Shown here: positions 37,911 to 50,895 of the stretch, piece after piece
Layout: each line of letters begins with the position of its first letter
Position numbering within the stretch: the stretch's first letter is position 1
Source: Rotaria macrura
Lineage: Eukaryota; Rotifera; Eurotatoria; Philodinida; Philodinidae
Length of the DNA stretch: 64,000 bases
NCBI GenBank assembly: GCA_900239685.1
Contig: OENT01000067.1
Coordinates: forward strand, 124,001-188,000
Direction of reading: 5' to 3'
Translations under genes and position numbers: made by a program
Notes under the pieces: model-generated
Told to the model about the DNA's origin: nothing
The model's database searches: none
Seen by the model: the letters and a program-made list of their open reading frames with translations, nothing else

Positions 37911-40900
37911 CATGTTGTGAAGTGTTGGGATGAATAATTCGTAGAATAATCCGAGACCACTTATATTCGAATGAGTCCAATCGTTCGATAGCAACGAATC
38001 AAGACGTTTATCTTGCCTTATGAATGCATAACAACAAATATGACATGATTTTTTATCATGATGTAAAATCTACGTGTCCAATTCGATTAATAGTGCGAAG
38101 CAGTCCGTAATATCGCATGTATATTGAATAAATATTTATTTTGTGAGGCGAAATAAAAAGAGGGATATATCATATTCTACTACATTTCAATTTACTTTTG
38201 AAATCATGGAGTTCACTACTGTTGATACATCTATATATAATCTTCCATATGATTGAAAATAGGTATGTTTACAAAATGAGTGAATATTATGCATTAGAAT
38301 TATTGAGACTCTTCAGAATATAAACCTTTGATTAGTGTTTCGTTCACGACTTGCTACTAATCTTATCGATGATTAATTCATTATCCCTGATACTAATACT
38401 ATCAATGAAAGTCCAAATGAAGTTTAACTCATCAGAGATTCTAAAAAAAACTAAAAATATTGGCGATTCTCTCTTCACTAAAAGTGAATTTTTTTGAATT
38501 TCAAGGACTGGGAATATCTTTTAACTCTCAAAATTTCCATTCTTTATGAATGCTGCTATGGTAGAAAGATCATCTGCTTGAATATTTTTGACACTTAAAT
38601 GCAGTAAGCTGCAAGAGACGAAAGATTTAATCTGAATATTCCATATGCTTATACATTTTATAGCTAAATCAAGAAAGATAAATTAGGATCCAATTCAAGC
38701 TCTTTAAAAGAAAAACTATTAAAGATGCATGCTTTTCAAAGGTTACTAATCGATAATAAATATCAAATTGAACGTAACGTGCTACATAACACATAGTTCG
38801 GTTGAAAATATGCTTACCTGAACTGATTTATCAAAGAGATATATTTAGAGCACTGTGAACCCCCATTTTTCTTAGTCCCGGACCCAATCTGAATCTCAGT
38901 TAATATTTGCTTTTAATCTTAGTTCAGGCTCTCATTTAACTTGAGATTTTTAACCCTGGTATCATAATCGACTAAGGAACTTCGAATCTACGTTTTTTTG
39001 AATCAGGACAAGTAAAAATATCAAAATTTGGATTAGTAACCCAGTGTCTGGTACACTCCGCGTACAGCAATAGATGAACAATCAAGGTTGTTAGCTATGT
39101 GCTCGCTACTTTGAGAAACAGAGTCCAACGAAGTTATATATATATATATATATTGTTTCTTTACTCTTCATCATGGGAGCTACGGATCCACAAAAATTTG
39201 TGACCATAGGCTCAGCAAAAACTAAAAATTTTGACACGGATCTGGTACGTCGACACCATAGATGTCCTTGGCGCCTGGAAATCTGCCGCAGCAACTAAAA
39301 TCCAACTCTATCGCGTCACTGCTACGGTGTTTTTCAAAAAAGCTTTCGACAATTCTTGCCATTACTGTACTGAACTAGAACTGTTGTAATGAATCCATGA
39401 GATGCATCTAGTCTCAGAGTGCTCCGGCAGGTGAATCCTGTGGAAGTCCATCAAATATTTGAAATATCTTTTAAAAAGAACTTGGGACGATGACACTGAT
39501 TGTACGGCTTTGAACATCCCTGTCCCACATCCTACAAGCCAATAGCAGTTAACGATAACAGATGACTAGAGGTCACGCTCATATGAGTGACCGTGAGCAG
39601 TACACCCGTAGACCGTATTTCTTAACGCCTGTGATCTCTGTGATAAATTGGAAGAAGGAAACAACAAGGTAGAAATAAATCACAGTAGTACATTTCAATT
39701 TCTATACTTATCCTTTGATTTAGCTTCCTGATAATCCATTTTATTTACTCATCTTCAAATTTAGCAAAGATGCTATATATTTAATAGTTGATTATTTGAA
39801 AATTGTACTGATCATTCATTGATGTAGCTGATTTTTTAATCTTTTATCTTACCGATCATATAAGTCATAGACTTTTTCTTACCAGGAATGAGTCTGAAGA
39901 TATTCATACTAATTAATTTTTGTTCTAAATAAAAAATTCTTAATTAAGTCACTTTTACTTACGATCCAGATAAATATCTTCCACTAAATCTCCATTCTGA
40001 TTTCAGAAAATCGAAATTTTTGATAACTTCCACAAGTGTTTAACAAGGCACATTGGTAGAATCTATGATTCCATGGAAGCCTAACTATTCTTTTGATTGG
40101 TTATCAGTGTGGGTGACCATATCGTTCAGATTCGGATAGCTGAAGGCGTGGAGGGTGCGTGTATCATGAGTGTTTGTGAAAATTAAAAGTTGCATCTAAA
40201 TCCGGCGACGGAACCATTAACCAAAGACAGACAAACACTCACTGCCACACCCTAACATCGGGAATTTTTCAATCACAATGATTTGTTAGCGAAGACATGT
40301 CAAGAATAAGTGATCCCAGTAGGACACGCTAGTGACAATAGAAAGGCTCGTATCGCGTAAAGAAATATGCTTGTACATATAATCATTCCATGCCTGTTAG
40401 TATGAGTTTGGAAGGAATATGAATATTGATGTTTATCCTATGCAAAATACATCCATATTCATAACAACAAGGTGTTACGAAGAGGGTTTATGACACTTGG
40501 GGATTGCGAATCTCAGTCTTACTGGCGCCCACAAGCTACAGAATAGTCACATTTTGGATGTAATTTATTGGTCTCATGATAAAGGCTAGTGTTACACCAG
40601 CATTGGACTCACCCAATAAGTTACTTCGCACATATTAAGATTCATAAAATTCTACATAGAGTCTCTTATATTGTGCCCAATTCTCCATCATTCCTGTAAA
40701 GAGGGGTTCAGATTCGTTGTAGTATGATTCTCAAACCTGAATGAAGACAAATCGATCGATCGATCAATCAAGGTATTCGATATAATATCAAATTTCCAAA
40801 TTATCAGAAAATAGCCGGGACAGTTTTTTACCAGGATTTATCTGCTGGGCTTTGATATGCAGTATATCTCTGATATTTTACATTCGTCCTATTTTAATAT

Positions 40901-41070
40901 TGTGCTAAGAGTTGTTCTTGGAATGAAACTAAAAGAACAAGAGTCAGTTTTATTCTATGAACGCAAAACTCAGACGTATAAGAGTGGAAGAAATCGACTG
41001 GCGAAAAAATCAGTGAATTGAAGCACAAATACACACAAATCAAAAATTAAATCATAGCTAAAATAATCTA
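37911..41070. other. Intergenic, with a small TA microsatellite
   Basis: About 3 kb without a gene. It includes a (TA)9 run at 39135-39152 and moderately G+C-richer stretches at 39040-39640 and 40080-40720 that may be old repeats. The ORF at 39106-39294 has no known domain. Confidence 0.45.
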
Positions 41071-42336
41071 TTATTTGGCTTGGTTTAAAGCCTGCTCGAA
41101 GTCTTGAATGATATCTTCCGGCTCTTCGAGGCCAATCGATACTCTTATGAGGGCAGGGCTGATACTGGTATCATGCATATGACACCAATTGACCAACGTT
41201 TCGATGCCGCCCAAACTGGCAGCTCGGATACAGAGAAGTAATGATTGAGCAAATGATTTCGCCTGAGACTCGGACTCAAGCTCGAAGCTAAACGTAGCTG
41301 GTGGAAGTAGAAGATATCGAGCAGCGATAGAATAATTGGGATGTGACTCTAAGCTTGGATGATGAACTTTCTTCACTTTACGACAATCTATCCGCTGTTT
41401 GTCAAGCCATTGCACTACGATTGACGCTGTCTGAGATTGCCGCCGAACACGAAGGGAAAGAGTTCTAATCTATCTCAGTAGCAGCCATGCTTCTAGATTG
41501 CCCATGACAGCGCCATCAATAATGCGTTCTGTCAAGAGTTTAGAAGCGAGAACATTGGACAATGAAGAATGTACAATAAGAACACCGCCAAGTAAATCAC
41601 TGTGTCCAGCGAGATACTTGCTCGATGCATGCATGACTACATGCGCTCCGTGCTCAAGGGGACGTTGGCCAATTGGAGATGAAAGAGTACTATCAACTGC
41701 AAGACAAGCACCAGTTTGAGCGGCAAGTTCCGCAAACCACCCAATATCAGCCACATTTACATATGGATTGTTTGGGCTCTCAAGCCAAATCAAGTCGAGA
41801 GCACGTTCTTCTTCCGTATCTGCCGGACTCCAAAGCGCACGCTCAATGAGAGAGTGACTCTCCCTTTGTTCATACAATTGCTTACATTGTTCAAAAGTAA
41901 CGAATTCAAATTTTTCACTTCCCACGCTTATGCGTTCGCTCCACAGTTTGAATGCAGCTCTTACGCCATGATAGCCTGCATGTATGTAGATACGTCGTGG
42001 TTTAATGCAATGGATTAGTGCTGTGGCTGCACTAAGTCCACTCGAATAAGTTATTGCTTGCCCACCTTCCACTGCTCCAAGCAAGGTTTCGACTCGTGTC
42101 CTTGTAACAGTGTTCAATCGACTATATACTTGACCGCACGATTCTGTTGCGCCGGAAACAAAAGTCGTTGACACATGAAGAGGTGCCGCGATGTCCCCAG
42201 TAATTTCGATACCATCGTCCCCGTGACATTCAATTGTAGAACCATGAATGAGAAATGGCAAAGTGTTTGGATTCGATGCTGGTTTCGAAGTCGAACAAAG
42301 ACTACTCACGGTCATACTATCGTCAGCATTACTCAT
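41071..42336 (-). pseudogene. Trans-sulfuration (Cys/Met metabolism) PLP enzyme with one in-frame TAG
   Basis: Related to cystathionine gamma-synthase, cystathionine lyases and O-acetylhomoserine sulfhydrylase, PLP enzymes of sulfur amino-acid metabolism. One frame runs from ATG 42336 to a stop at 41071-41073, about 421 codons, close to the family's usual length. A TAG at 41470-41472 breaks it after NLEAWLLLR, where the family normally has a residue before LRTLSLR. The frame continues without shift (IRTLSLRVRRQSQ) to the normal C-terminus. Active-site features are intact: YSR near residue 71, SSGLSA near 98, Asp215 (AVDST) and the PLP lysine Lys240 (HASSKYLAGHSD). No splice border could remove the TAG. 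Either this is a recent pseudogene, a sequencing error, or a read-through case. The gene has no intron and is of bacterial or fungal character, so transfer is likely. Confidence 0.88.
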
Positions 42337-44429
42337 GACAGATTTTGGCAACTAAAAATATGGCAAAATGGCTTCTATTTTTGAGAGTACTGCAGCAGAT
42401 GATTCCCGAAAACTTGCTGCTTAGAATCAATCCACCTGTTTCCTAATAGATGGATATACAACGTAGTTTCACTGTAATGCCAAACTCGGCAACAAGCTTT
42501 TGTTTAATAATGGAGATCTCACGAAGAAACTATCAATATGAATGAGAACAGGCCGAGCAAACTGCTGCGTTATCCAATTTATTCTCAATATAGTTGCTTA
42601 TCTCAGATAATTTCTAATTATCTACTCGGCTATGTCATTTCATAGCATACAACTTGATCAAGTGCTTTTTGATAGTTTTCTCAGTTTAGCATTTTCAAGT
42701 GAAAAATTATGATTTTTTTATTTTGTATCCTTTCGGAAAAACCTAATGCATATCTTAGGGCAGCTCAAAAACTATTTATCACATTCACGTTTCATTGAGA
42801 CTGGTTTTCGGATTGCCACAAAAACAAGTTATACGTTGAAAAGATTCATCAGACTTAGAGTTGCAGAAAACTATTGATTCAAACTATTTTAATTTTGAGA
42901 ACGAATTTGTAGTAGTTTACATTAACTTGGAGTATTCGAAATACTTGACGAAAATATCTCGAAAGTCTTAATAGAAAATAAAGTTTTGAGTTACTTCTTG
43001 CAACTGACTCAGTTTTCCGAACAACATAAGAAATAAGTGCAATAAAAACTCTATACTTGGATAGTATAATGAAAGCTAGATCGAACCGTATAAAGTTAAA
43101 CGATGGTCTAAGTCTTGTAAAATTTCAGTGTAAGGAAGAAAACTATTAAAAAATGAACATAATCAAGTGCTATGAATCTTAATTATGACTGTCTCACCAA
43201 TTCAGGAGGATCTGATAATATGCCACTAATTATTCACAGAAAACTAGAATATATTCCAGTGGAGAAATGATATTGAACTCGCTAATGAGAATATAAGAAA
43301 AATAATATATGAGATACCTATATTTATACACGTTTGACTGATATTCGTTAAAATTAATTTTAGAACGAAGAAAAAATCTCTGCTTAACCTTAACAATATT
43401 ATTCGATATATCGAATTTGACTCAGTAATTTAATGTTTTTTACATCAGAATGTTTCATGTCCTGATTTTTTAGCAGATTTAAAATAGGGAAATGCGACGA
43501 ATTCAGTAGATTCAGCACGCATATTAATTCTGTGAGCTACTAAAATAACAAATATTCAACTCCTAAAGATACCACCCGATAAAGGAAAAAACGTGTATGT
43601 AACAGACCAGCTGATTTTTCAAATCAATTAGGAAAGTCAACTAACAAGTGCTAATTAAATCCGACCTTAATTTCTTTTAGATATCTATAGTGAATTCGGT
43701 CAACAGTTTTACTGCCTTTATAGGAAGGATGCAATCAAAGTTGTGAAATGAATCTCTTCTCTTTTCCAAAGGCCAGTTTACAAGGTGAAAATCGCTAGTG
43801 TTTCAATAGTTCTTTTACGTACATTAATCAACAAGAATTTTAATTTAATGAAGAAAACTCACATCAGCACGAGAGCAAGAGATAAGGATAAGTCTTACCT
43901 GTGCTTCCTATAGAACAAAAAATGAAAATGTAATGAGAATCATTGAGTTCTATCAGACAAGCAAAATACTATCACCTTGTTGCAACAGTTTCTTCGAGGT
44001 AGGATAAAATTTGTACTGATAACAGGATTCGTTGACATACGTATACACTTTAATTTTCAACTAAATAGACCTTCTTATTTAAGGCTGACTTTATTTAGTG
44101 CATACTGTAGAATCTGAACAACGTTTCTATTACTTCTCTATTTCTTTTGAAAGTCGGCTTTTTTCGAAAAATAATTTGAAAAAGAGGTGCGAGTGTATTC
44201 TGTAAAATTCACTTCAAGTTAGACTGATTTTCAAATTGTCTGAGATAACTTTACGACACACGAAAAGTTGAAACTTCATCATTCTCCTCGGAAATTTGAT
44301 GTATTTTTTATGATCACACGCTTGATTAAATTACTCAAATATTGATATAAATTTCTATCGCAAGACCGAAATCGCATAAAAACATTACGATTCTCTCGAA
44401 AGACATCACTGAATATTTCAAAAGAAATA
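42337..44429. other. Intergenic, no gene seen
   Basis: AT-rich upstream flank of the PLP-enzyme gene. I see no ORF of interest and no repeat up to the foldback element at 44430. Confidence 0.55.
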
Positions 44430-44692
44430 CATTCTAAAAAAATAGGTTTTTTACGGAACTAGAAAAGGATCTTCCCACTGGCACACCGGAAGAAACTTTT
44501 CGGGTTCAGTGTAGAACTTCAAAGGTTTGGTTTTTATGCTGCATAACCTTTCTGCTTTCCTAAATCTCGAAAAGGTTTTGTAGCTTAAATACGAAACCGT
44601 TTAAAGTTCTATACTGAACCCAAAAAGGTTCTTCCAGTGTGCCCACGGAAAGATCCTTTTCTAGTTCCGTAAAAAAACAATTTTCTAGAGTG
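44430..44692. mobile_element. Foldback MITE with TA target duplication
   Basis: A 263-bp element with a long inverted repeat. The left arm reads CATTCTAAAA, then ACGGAACTAGAAAAGGATCT; the right arm is its reverse complement with few changes. TA lies on both sides (44428-44429 and 44693-44694). No ORF. The TA target suggests mobilisation by a Tc1/mariner-type transposase (inference). Confidence 0.75.
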
Positions 44693-45690
44693 TAATATGC
44701 TCCTGAACAAGACATTCCTACGTCGATGAATGAAGAGTATCGACAACAGTAGGCATGGTTTGAAACGAGAGCGGCTTTTTTCCACTTAAACGATAGAGAT
44801 TCTACAAACGACGTATGTGGGTGTGTTTATAAGGAGGTAAAATAATTCAAGTCATCACACGTAATGCTTCGATTTATGCTTGAGATCGTCATTACGTATG
44901 TTTAGAATCATTATCAAGATATGAATTTGTCTTAAAAATTATAAGAGATCTTGAACAAAGAAAGATAAATCTACCTTATAATAAATGGAAATTATTAATG
45001 AGGCTATCGTTCTGGGTAAATGTCAAGAATATAACGAGCCAGGTGACTAACTTTCTTCTTCATGACTAATGTATGTCAAAGGATGTGTTTGTTGCTTCAT
45101 TGGTCCAGTGAGATGTAGATGAAGTTAAGAATAAAAACTACGTAAACTTTTATTAAGCGGCTCCCTACCGAGACCGTTTATAAACGTACATTTGAACAAA
45201 TTTCGAATACACACAATATGCTTAGCGAATTTTCATGGTAAAAATCTGTTCTGATAAGATCTACCATTATTTCCAAGTATCAGTTAAGCAAGAGTTTCGG
45301 AAGAATTCATTACTGATGGACAAATCCAAGTCACTTGCGAACAATCAAAAACGATTGATTCCTAACTATTTGATATAGGCACTATAGAAATTCACATGTG
45401 GATGTGTTGAATGAACTGATGTACAAATATTCGTAAATTCTAGAGAAAAGAATTCATGATTGATACTCTAGTGAGTATTTTATCCAAAGTATAGTTCTAT
45501 TATCGGTTACCGTTGATCAAGTCCAAATAAAAACCTAACTAGTAAAACACAATTAAATAAAAAATCTCAAGGTGATCTTAAGTAATTGCAGTAGATAAGC
45601 ACAATTAGTGGTATCGGCATACCAGATGTGTCACATTTGTTGAATAGTGAAAACGATATGGTACACTATTTTCAAAAAACGCATCCAAAA

Positions 45691-46080
45691 TCATGAAGCC
45701 TTAAACAGTTCACATTCGTCGATGGGATCGAATAGAAGTAAGCACTGTTCGGCTCTTCCATTTTTTCTATATGAGAGCATAACTTGGTGAAGTATCACTG
45801 AAAGCATCACATTTCCTATATACCGAACGTTGGAGTTCTCAAAGTCATTCAGTAATTCATAAATTTGACCAACCATCTCATAGATCGTGCAAAAATAGAA
45901 GTGATCTGCTATACAGATTCCCTAAAGAGTCACTTTAAAAGTACCGATACGAGGATTATCGATATCAGCTATGCTTTCATATAATTTGGGCATCTAAGAT
46001 TGAACCATCGAGCATTCTCTTCATAATGACCTTTACAAAAAATCACCGCACCGGCGCTCTGAAAATACATGAGATTATTT
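45691..46080 (-). pseudogene. Probable remnant of a TPR-type protein gene
   Basis: Minus-strand fragments in different frames read like TPR units. One near 46000-46070 includes AVIFCKGHYEENARWFNL. A longer open stretch at 45691-45876 begins VGQIYELLNDFENSN and ends LLFDPIDECELFKAS. Stops and frame changes separate them. The helix pattern recalls the TPR proteins common in bdelloids, but I could not place it in a family. Likely a decayed copy. Confidence 0.35.
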
Positions 46081-46929
46081 GCATCATTTTCAGAAGATTA
46101 AGAATAGAGCCTACGAAAAAATCGGCCGCTACTTCATAGTTAGTCATCTTTGACACAAAATTGTCACTTTATGTAAAATTGTGTTTTTATCGATCTTCCA
46201 TCACGTAAACGTCCGCAAGTGATGACGCAATGATTTGAAAAACATTTTCAATTTATAGTCTTTCTTTTTATTACGTTACATTTTTACTGCTGGAAATGGA
46301 TTTTTATCAATAATTTTGATAACAAGAAAAATGCTACCTGTTATGATTATGAACAAGATTTCTTCTTCCATTGGAAAACGTACTGAAGCAAGTACTATTA
46401 GCAAACGGTTGTATTCTACCACCAGAAGTATGTTGCGAATTGTGTGTATTGAATGAATTGTTGATTTTAGGATTGGTCGAAATATATCATGGTAGGCATG
46501 TGATTTCAGAAGTTTTGTATTGGTTTTTTCTTGTTGGAATATGTTTTCTGCAGATAATCTTTTGTTTATGGAGTGAGAGTGTTTCAATGTTTGTCAGGTG
46601 ATTCAAATGTTTTAGGTTTCAGGTTTTTCCAGTGTTCTATGAAGATAAGCGTAACGAAAAAGAGGACTTGGATATTTGAATAAAGACTAAGCAATAGAGT
46701 GAGATGAGATATGAAGATGATGAGATGAGAGAAATATGATGAGAAAGAGATCCACTCCTTTTTCGTATACGTGAGTTATAGTTCTTTTATTGAGTTCAAG
46801 ACACACAAGTAACTTCTAACTCGCACAGACTCCAAGTACAATTGAATAGGTACACATCCGCTACTTCTAGTTCGTTCTAATTACAACTTACTCCAACTAT
46901 AACTCTAAAGAATCTGAATACTCATTCCA

Positions 46930-47115
46930 CTACTTTCCTCTCTCCCTTTGCTCTATTTTATTCTCTCCCATTGTCAGAGAGAGACACTTTCCTTAAGAAA
47001 ACGAGAGCAAGAGAGCGAGGAAATAGTGGTCTAGCGAGAAAAGAAAAGAAGAGAGAGAAATAGAGAAAAGCGATGACGAGAGGGAAAGGCGATAAGAGAA
47101 AGAGGAGGAAAAGGA
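46930..47115. repeat. Purine-rich low-complexity tract
   Basis: After a pyrimidine-rich stretch (46930-46970), the plus strand becomes almost purely GA-rich (gagag, gaaaag, gagagg) for about 140 bp. ORFs crossing it (such as 46958-47305, minus) owe their length to this composition. No gene is supported. Confidence 0.5.
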
Positions 47116-48409
47116 AGATGCCCTCTCCCAAATGGGATGATGCATAGAGGCGATGGATATCCACCTTTAGTGTAGGCGAAAGTGAGACACCCGTTGTCAT
47201 TATGTCATTCACATGGACGTCCATGCACTGAAGGCCCTTGGGAAAATTAGGTTGGCGTGTGTTATAATTTTTGTGGATTGTAAGAATTGCGCTGGTCATC
47301 ATCAAATCCAGAATCCGGATGATTTCCTCTTATTGTCCCCATAGATGCAGAGCATATACATGAATGCGATTGTCTCATTTTTAATAATGAATGCATTGTA
47401 AGTATTCTGTTGCTGACACTTGTCGGCTATCATTTTAATACCAAGAAAGCATCTTGGGAGCTTTGCTCGACTGAGTGGTTCGTAGAAGGAAATTGGATAA
47501 CATCGAACACTAGTCACTGATGATGGTTATAGAGTGCTATATTGGTTTGTTTTTAAACGCAGACGGGACATAGTACTGGACCAAAATGGCACTGACTGGA
47601 TGGCTTGATATATTCTTATTCGAAAAAGTTACTTGTGAATATTATGTTGCAAACCTGTTGATTCTACGGGATTTGAGTAAATGATGGATATGCCGAATGC
47701 TCGACACAGGTGTATTCAACTGGCTACTGTTGTTATCATGTGTTCATCAATCCATGAGCAGTTATATGTGCATTATTCAAACATACATTTATCTGCTAGT
47801 ATGTTAATTCGGCGATGGTCCTTGTAATATGTTAGAAAGAAGGCCTGTCTTCATTTTTAGATGTGACTCAATGAATGGGTATGTCTTTTCCAAATTTTAT
47901 ATTATTGAGAAATAACCAATGAGCACATTATCATGTTCTACGAACCAATTTTATGATTTATCTGTATCAAATCAATCGTTTTCGTTCAAATGTTAATTAA
48001 AAGACGACTATAATTACTGTTCAAAAAAATAAATAAAATAATACTGACCTGTTTCAATTGATGTATTTCTAGTTAACAAACAATCAGAATCTACTTAGGG
48101 TCATTTAAACTTAATGCCGAACGTACTATATTTTGTGAAAAGGATGGTTGAAGTAGTCACTTTTTCTTAATATATACTGAAATAACAGACACTGCTCTAT
48201 TTTCTTCTGATGCTTGATCATTCTTAAACTAATATTGCGTGAATAGCAGTTTGGTAACAATTTTTTATGATCATTTACGAATAGCATAAGATAATAACCG
48301 TTGTCTTTTGATGTGTATACTCTCATTGAGCATCATCTCTGTTTCTTCCCTTACCTAAAATCTAGTCCTCTGCCCAATGACATTCACAATCAATGCATAT
48401 ATAAATAAA

Positions 48410-49326
48410 GGGTGTCCCAGAAATACTGGTCCTCACAATATTTTGATAATATCTCCGTCAATTCTCAAACTTTTAAACTGACTTTGTACGAAATGATTTT
48501 TCATTCGGTTCTCTACAAAAATGTATCAATTTTTTTATTACATCATGGTATCATGAAAAATTCTGGACTTCACAGTGTGAGACACAAAATTGACCACTTT
48601 TCCAATCGCAGTTTTTCAAACAGTCAAGTACCTTTCCGAGTTGACATAAAAGCTACCAAGTTGTTCTCTTGTTTGTTTTCCAATATTCTCAAGTGTGCTT
48701 GTTCTCATAATCTTTCGTGAAAGTCTTTTAAACATGCTAGCAATACTTAAGGGATAACTATATCTTAAAGAACGACATGAAATCATCAAAATTGATGTTC
48801 TCACTGCATATTTTATACAAATAATCAATTGTATGCCAGATCATTGCATAGATCTGGCAAACAAATTATTTATCTTGAAAACAAAAAAAGTACTTATTCA
48901 AAAAATTAAGTGTGGGACATAGACGCAGAAGGAGTTAACCAAAATGGAGCCGAATTTCTGCCGTAAATTCGAAATATATGTAAAACAAAAACCCGAGCTG
49001 CATTAAAGTTAGAGCGTTGAATGTAATTATAAACAGTCATCTAGTAAGAGTTTTTCAAGAGCTTCATATTGGTTTATTATGTTAGTACCTCGCATGTTGC
49101 ACAAGTAAGATGGTAAAAACTGACACAAGATCTTGCAAAATTCATCGATTTGGCGTCTCACGCTGTGTAGTCCAGAATTTTTCATGATACCATAATGTAA
49201 TAAAAAAATTGCTACAGTTTTGTAGAGAGCCGAATGAAGAATTATTTCGTAAAAAAGTCAGTTATGTTTGAAAATTGACGGAGATATTATCAAAATACTG
49301 AGAGAATCAGTATTTCTGGGATACCC
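48410..49326. mobile_element. 917-bp inverted-repeat element, ends GGGTGTCCCAG
   Basis: The left end (GGGTGTCCCAGAAATACTG) and right end (reverse complement GGGTATCCCAGAAATACTG) begin inverted repeats of about 190 bp, roughly 85% alike by eye. The arms include cttcattcgg-like and atggtatcatgaaaaattc words. The middle (48600-49130) has no transposase ORF. I saw no clear target duplication, so the superfamily is unassigned. ORFs at 48412-48828 lie within the arms and are not genes. Confidence 0.75.
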
Positions 49327-50149
49327 GTTACATATCCGGTTTACTTCGTTTTTATTTGTCTACTTTGTGACTGTCTTATCACGGAAATTAAAGAAATCAA
49401 GTTAAATTAAACCTACATACCACTAATCTGTTTTAGACGAATAGAAAAAACATTTTCACGTCATAAATAGAGAGCATTATTCACTTCATATTCGGGCAAC
49501 AACATATTTGTGGCTATGTCTCAATAATAATGTCGACAACTAAATCAAACATTTTATGAGATAGAAACATGAACTACATCTTTGTCTTCACTTCTTTCAT
49601 CTGCAGCCAATGTGATTGCTTTACATATCCGATTTGTAGCCGCCCCAAATGAGTGCCTTATACGATGCATATTTTACGGTCACACCGTAGTTATTTATAT
49701 CCTAAACATTGTCCTTGCTGTTTGTTGTTTCTTTGATATCCTTCTTCTTTATCATTGTCCTTCATCATCTTTTGTTCTCACTTAAATTTCCCAATAGAAA
49801 CGTCTGCTAAAAATATAATCATTGTGATTGGTGATGCGAAGAAACCAAACAAAGTGAAATACCATGAGCACTAGTTACTCTGCAATCAGAAGTCGTCACA
49901 CTACTTTCTAAAGATGCCTGCATCGTAGACCAGACACCAAAAAACCAAGCAACAAACAAATCGATTAGAAACTAAAGAACAGGAAAAAAACTGAAGGAAA
50001 TAGTGTGTAATGTTATCGTCATATATTAATATATTATAGGCAACTCATCTCATAGAAACCCTATTATCAATGAAATCAATTGAAGAATGATGCAACATGA
50101 AGGACAAATTGAGTACTGACTGCATTACCATTCGAAAACGAGAAAACAT

Positions 50150-50705
50150 TTGATCACTCTACCTGCTCGAAAACCAGATCCTCCACTCCTTTCTATTCAA
50201 CAACACAAATTAATAAACGACGTATAAAATCCTTCTGAACACATACACATCAATCTAGTATTTCTCGAAACAACATATTTATAGAACCCTGACCTAAATC
50301 AGCAATTATATTCACTTCCAAAAAAAGCTATTCATAATTCACGGTAACGTTTTACAATATCACCTTATTCATCTAACCGCTTGTAAGCCCTACAAAAGAA
50401 AGTCATTCCGAAAAAACCTCAAGAAACTGAAACACCAATTTTCAAGACAACCATTACGAATTAATCGAAACTAAACCGAACCTAAACACATCTCATATCA
50501 ACAACAGTAACAAAATATTCATATCCGAGCAATTCTGGATGGCAAAATCAACATCCAAAAACTAAAATTCCTGAGCGTCGGAGGGCGTCGCCTACCACCC
50601 CACCCCTTTCCAATGCCACCAAAGCCTGAAGAGGCAGGGGGAGCGCTCCGCCACCCACCACCCAGCACGGCCCCTCAAAATGCCTATACCCCACCAAAGC
50701 GAGCT
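50150..50705. other. G-poor, then C-rich strand-biased block
   Basis: From about 50150 to 50540 the plus strand is A- and C-rich and strikingly poor in G. It then passes into a C-rich stretch (50580-50700; caccccacccc, cacccaccacc). Such bias is unusual for this window. It could be the end of a retroelement or a transcribed non-coding region. No protein is supported. Confidence 0.35.
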
Positions 50706-50895
50706 TGTGGTTCCGTGGCACTCTCAAGCAGAATCCCGTGCACATGATCACACCCGATTCATCGCCAACTTCATTTTGCCCATCTTCCTATTATATTTTA
50801 GACACGCATATTATTTTCAAAATTTAGCATTGTCAGCGCAAAAGCAACTATCATATCCAATTCTTATGCTCACTTTGAAGCAAACTTTCTGACTA

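Noticed and set aside
40150..40255. Small inverted repeat around GAGTGTTTGT
   Set aside because: Arms are short and imperfect; too weak to call an element.
46958..47305. 115-codon ORF on the minus strand
   Set aside because: It crosses the purine-rich tract. Its length follows from low-complexity composition, and it has no domain.
50560..50705. Telomeric repeat
   Set aside because: C-rich but with no regular short period, so no telomere repeat is supported.
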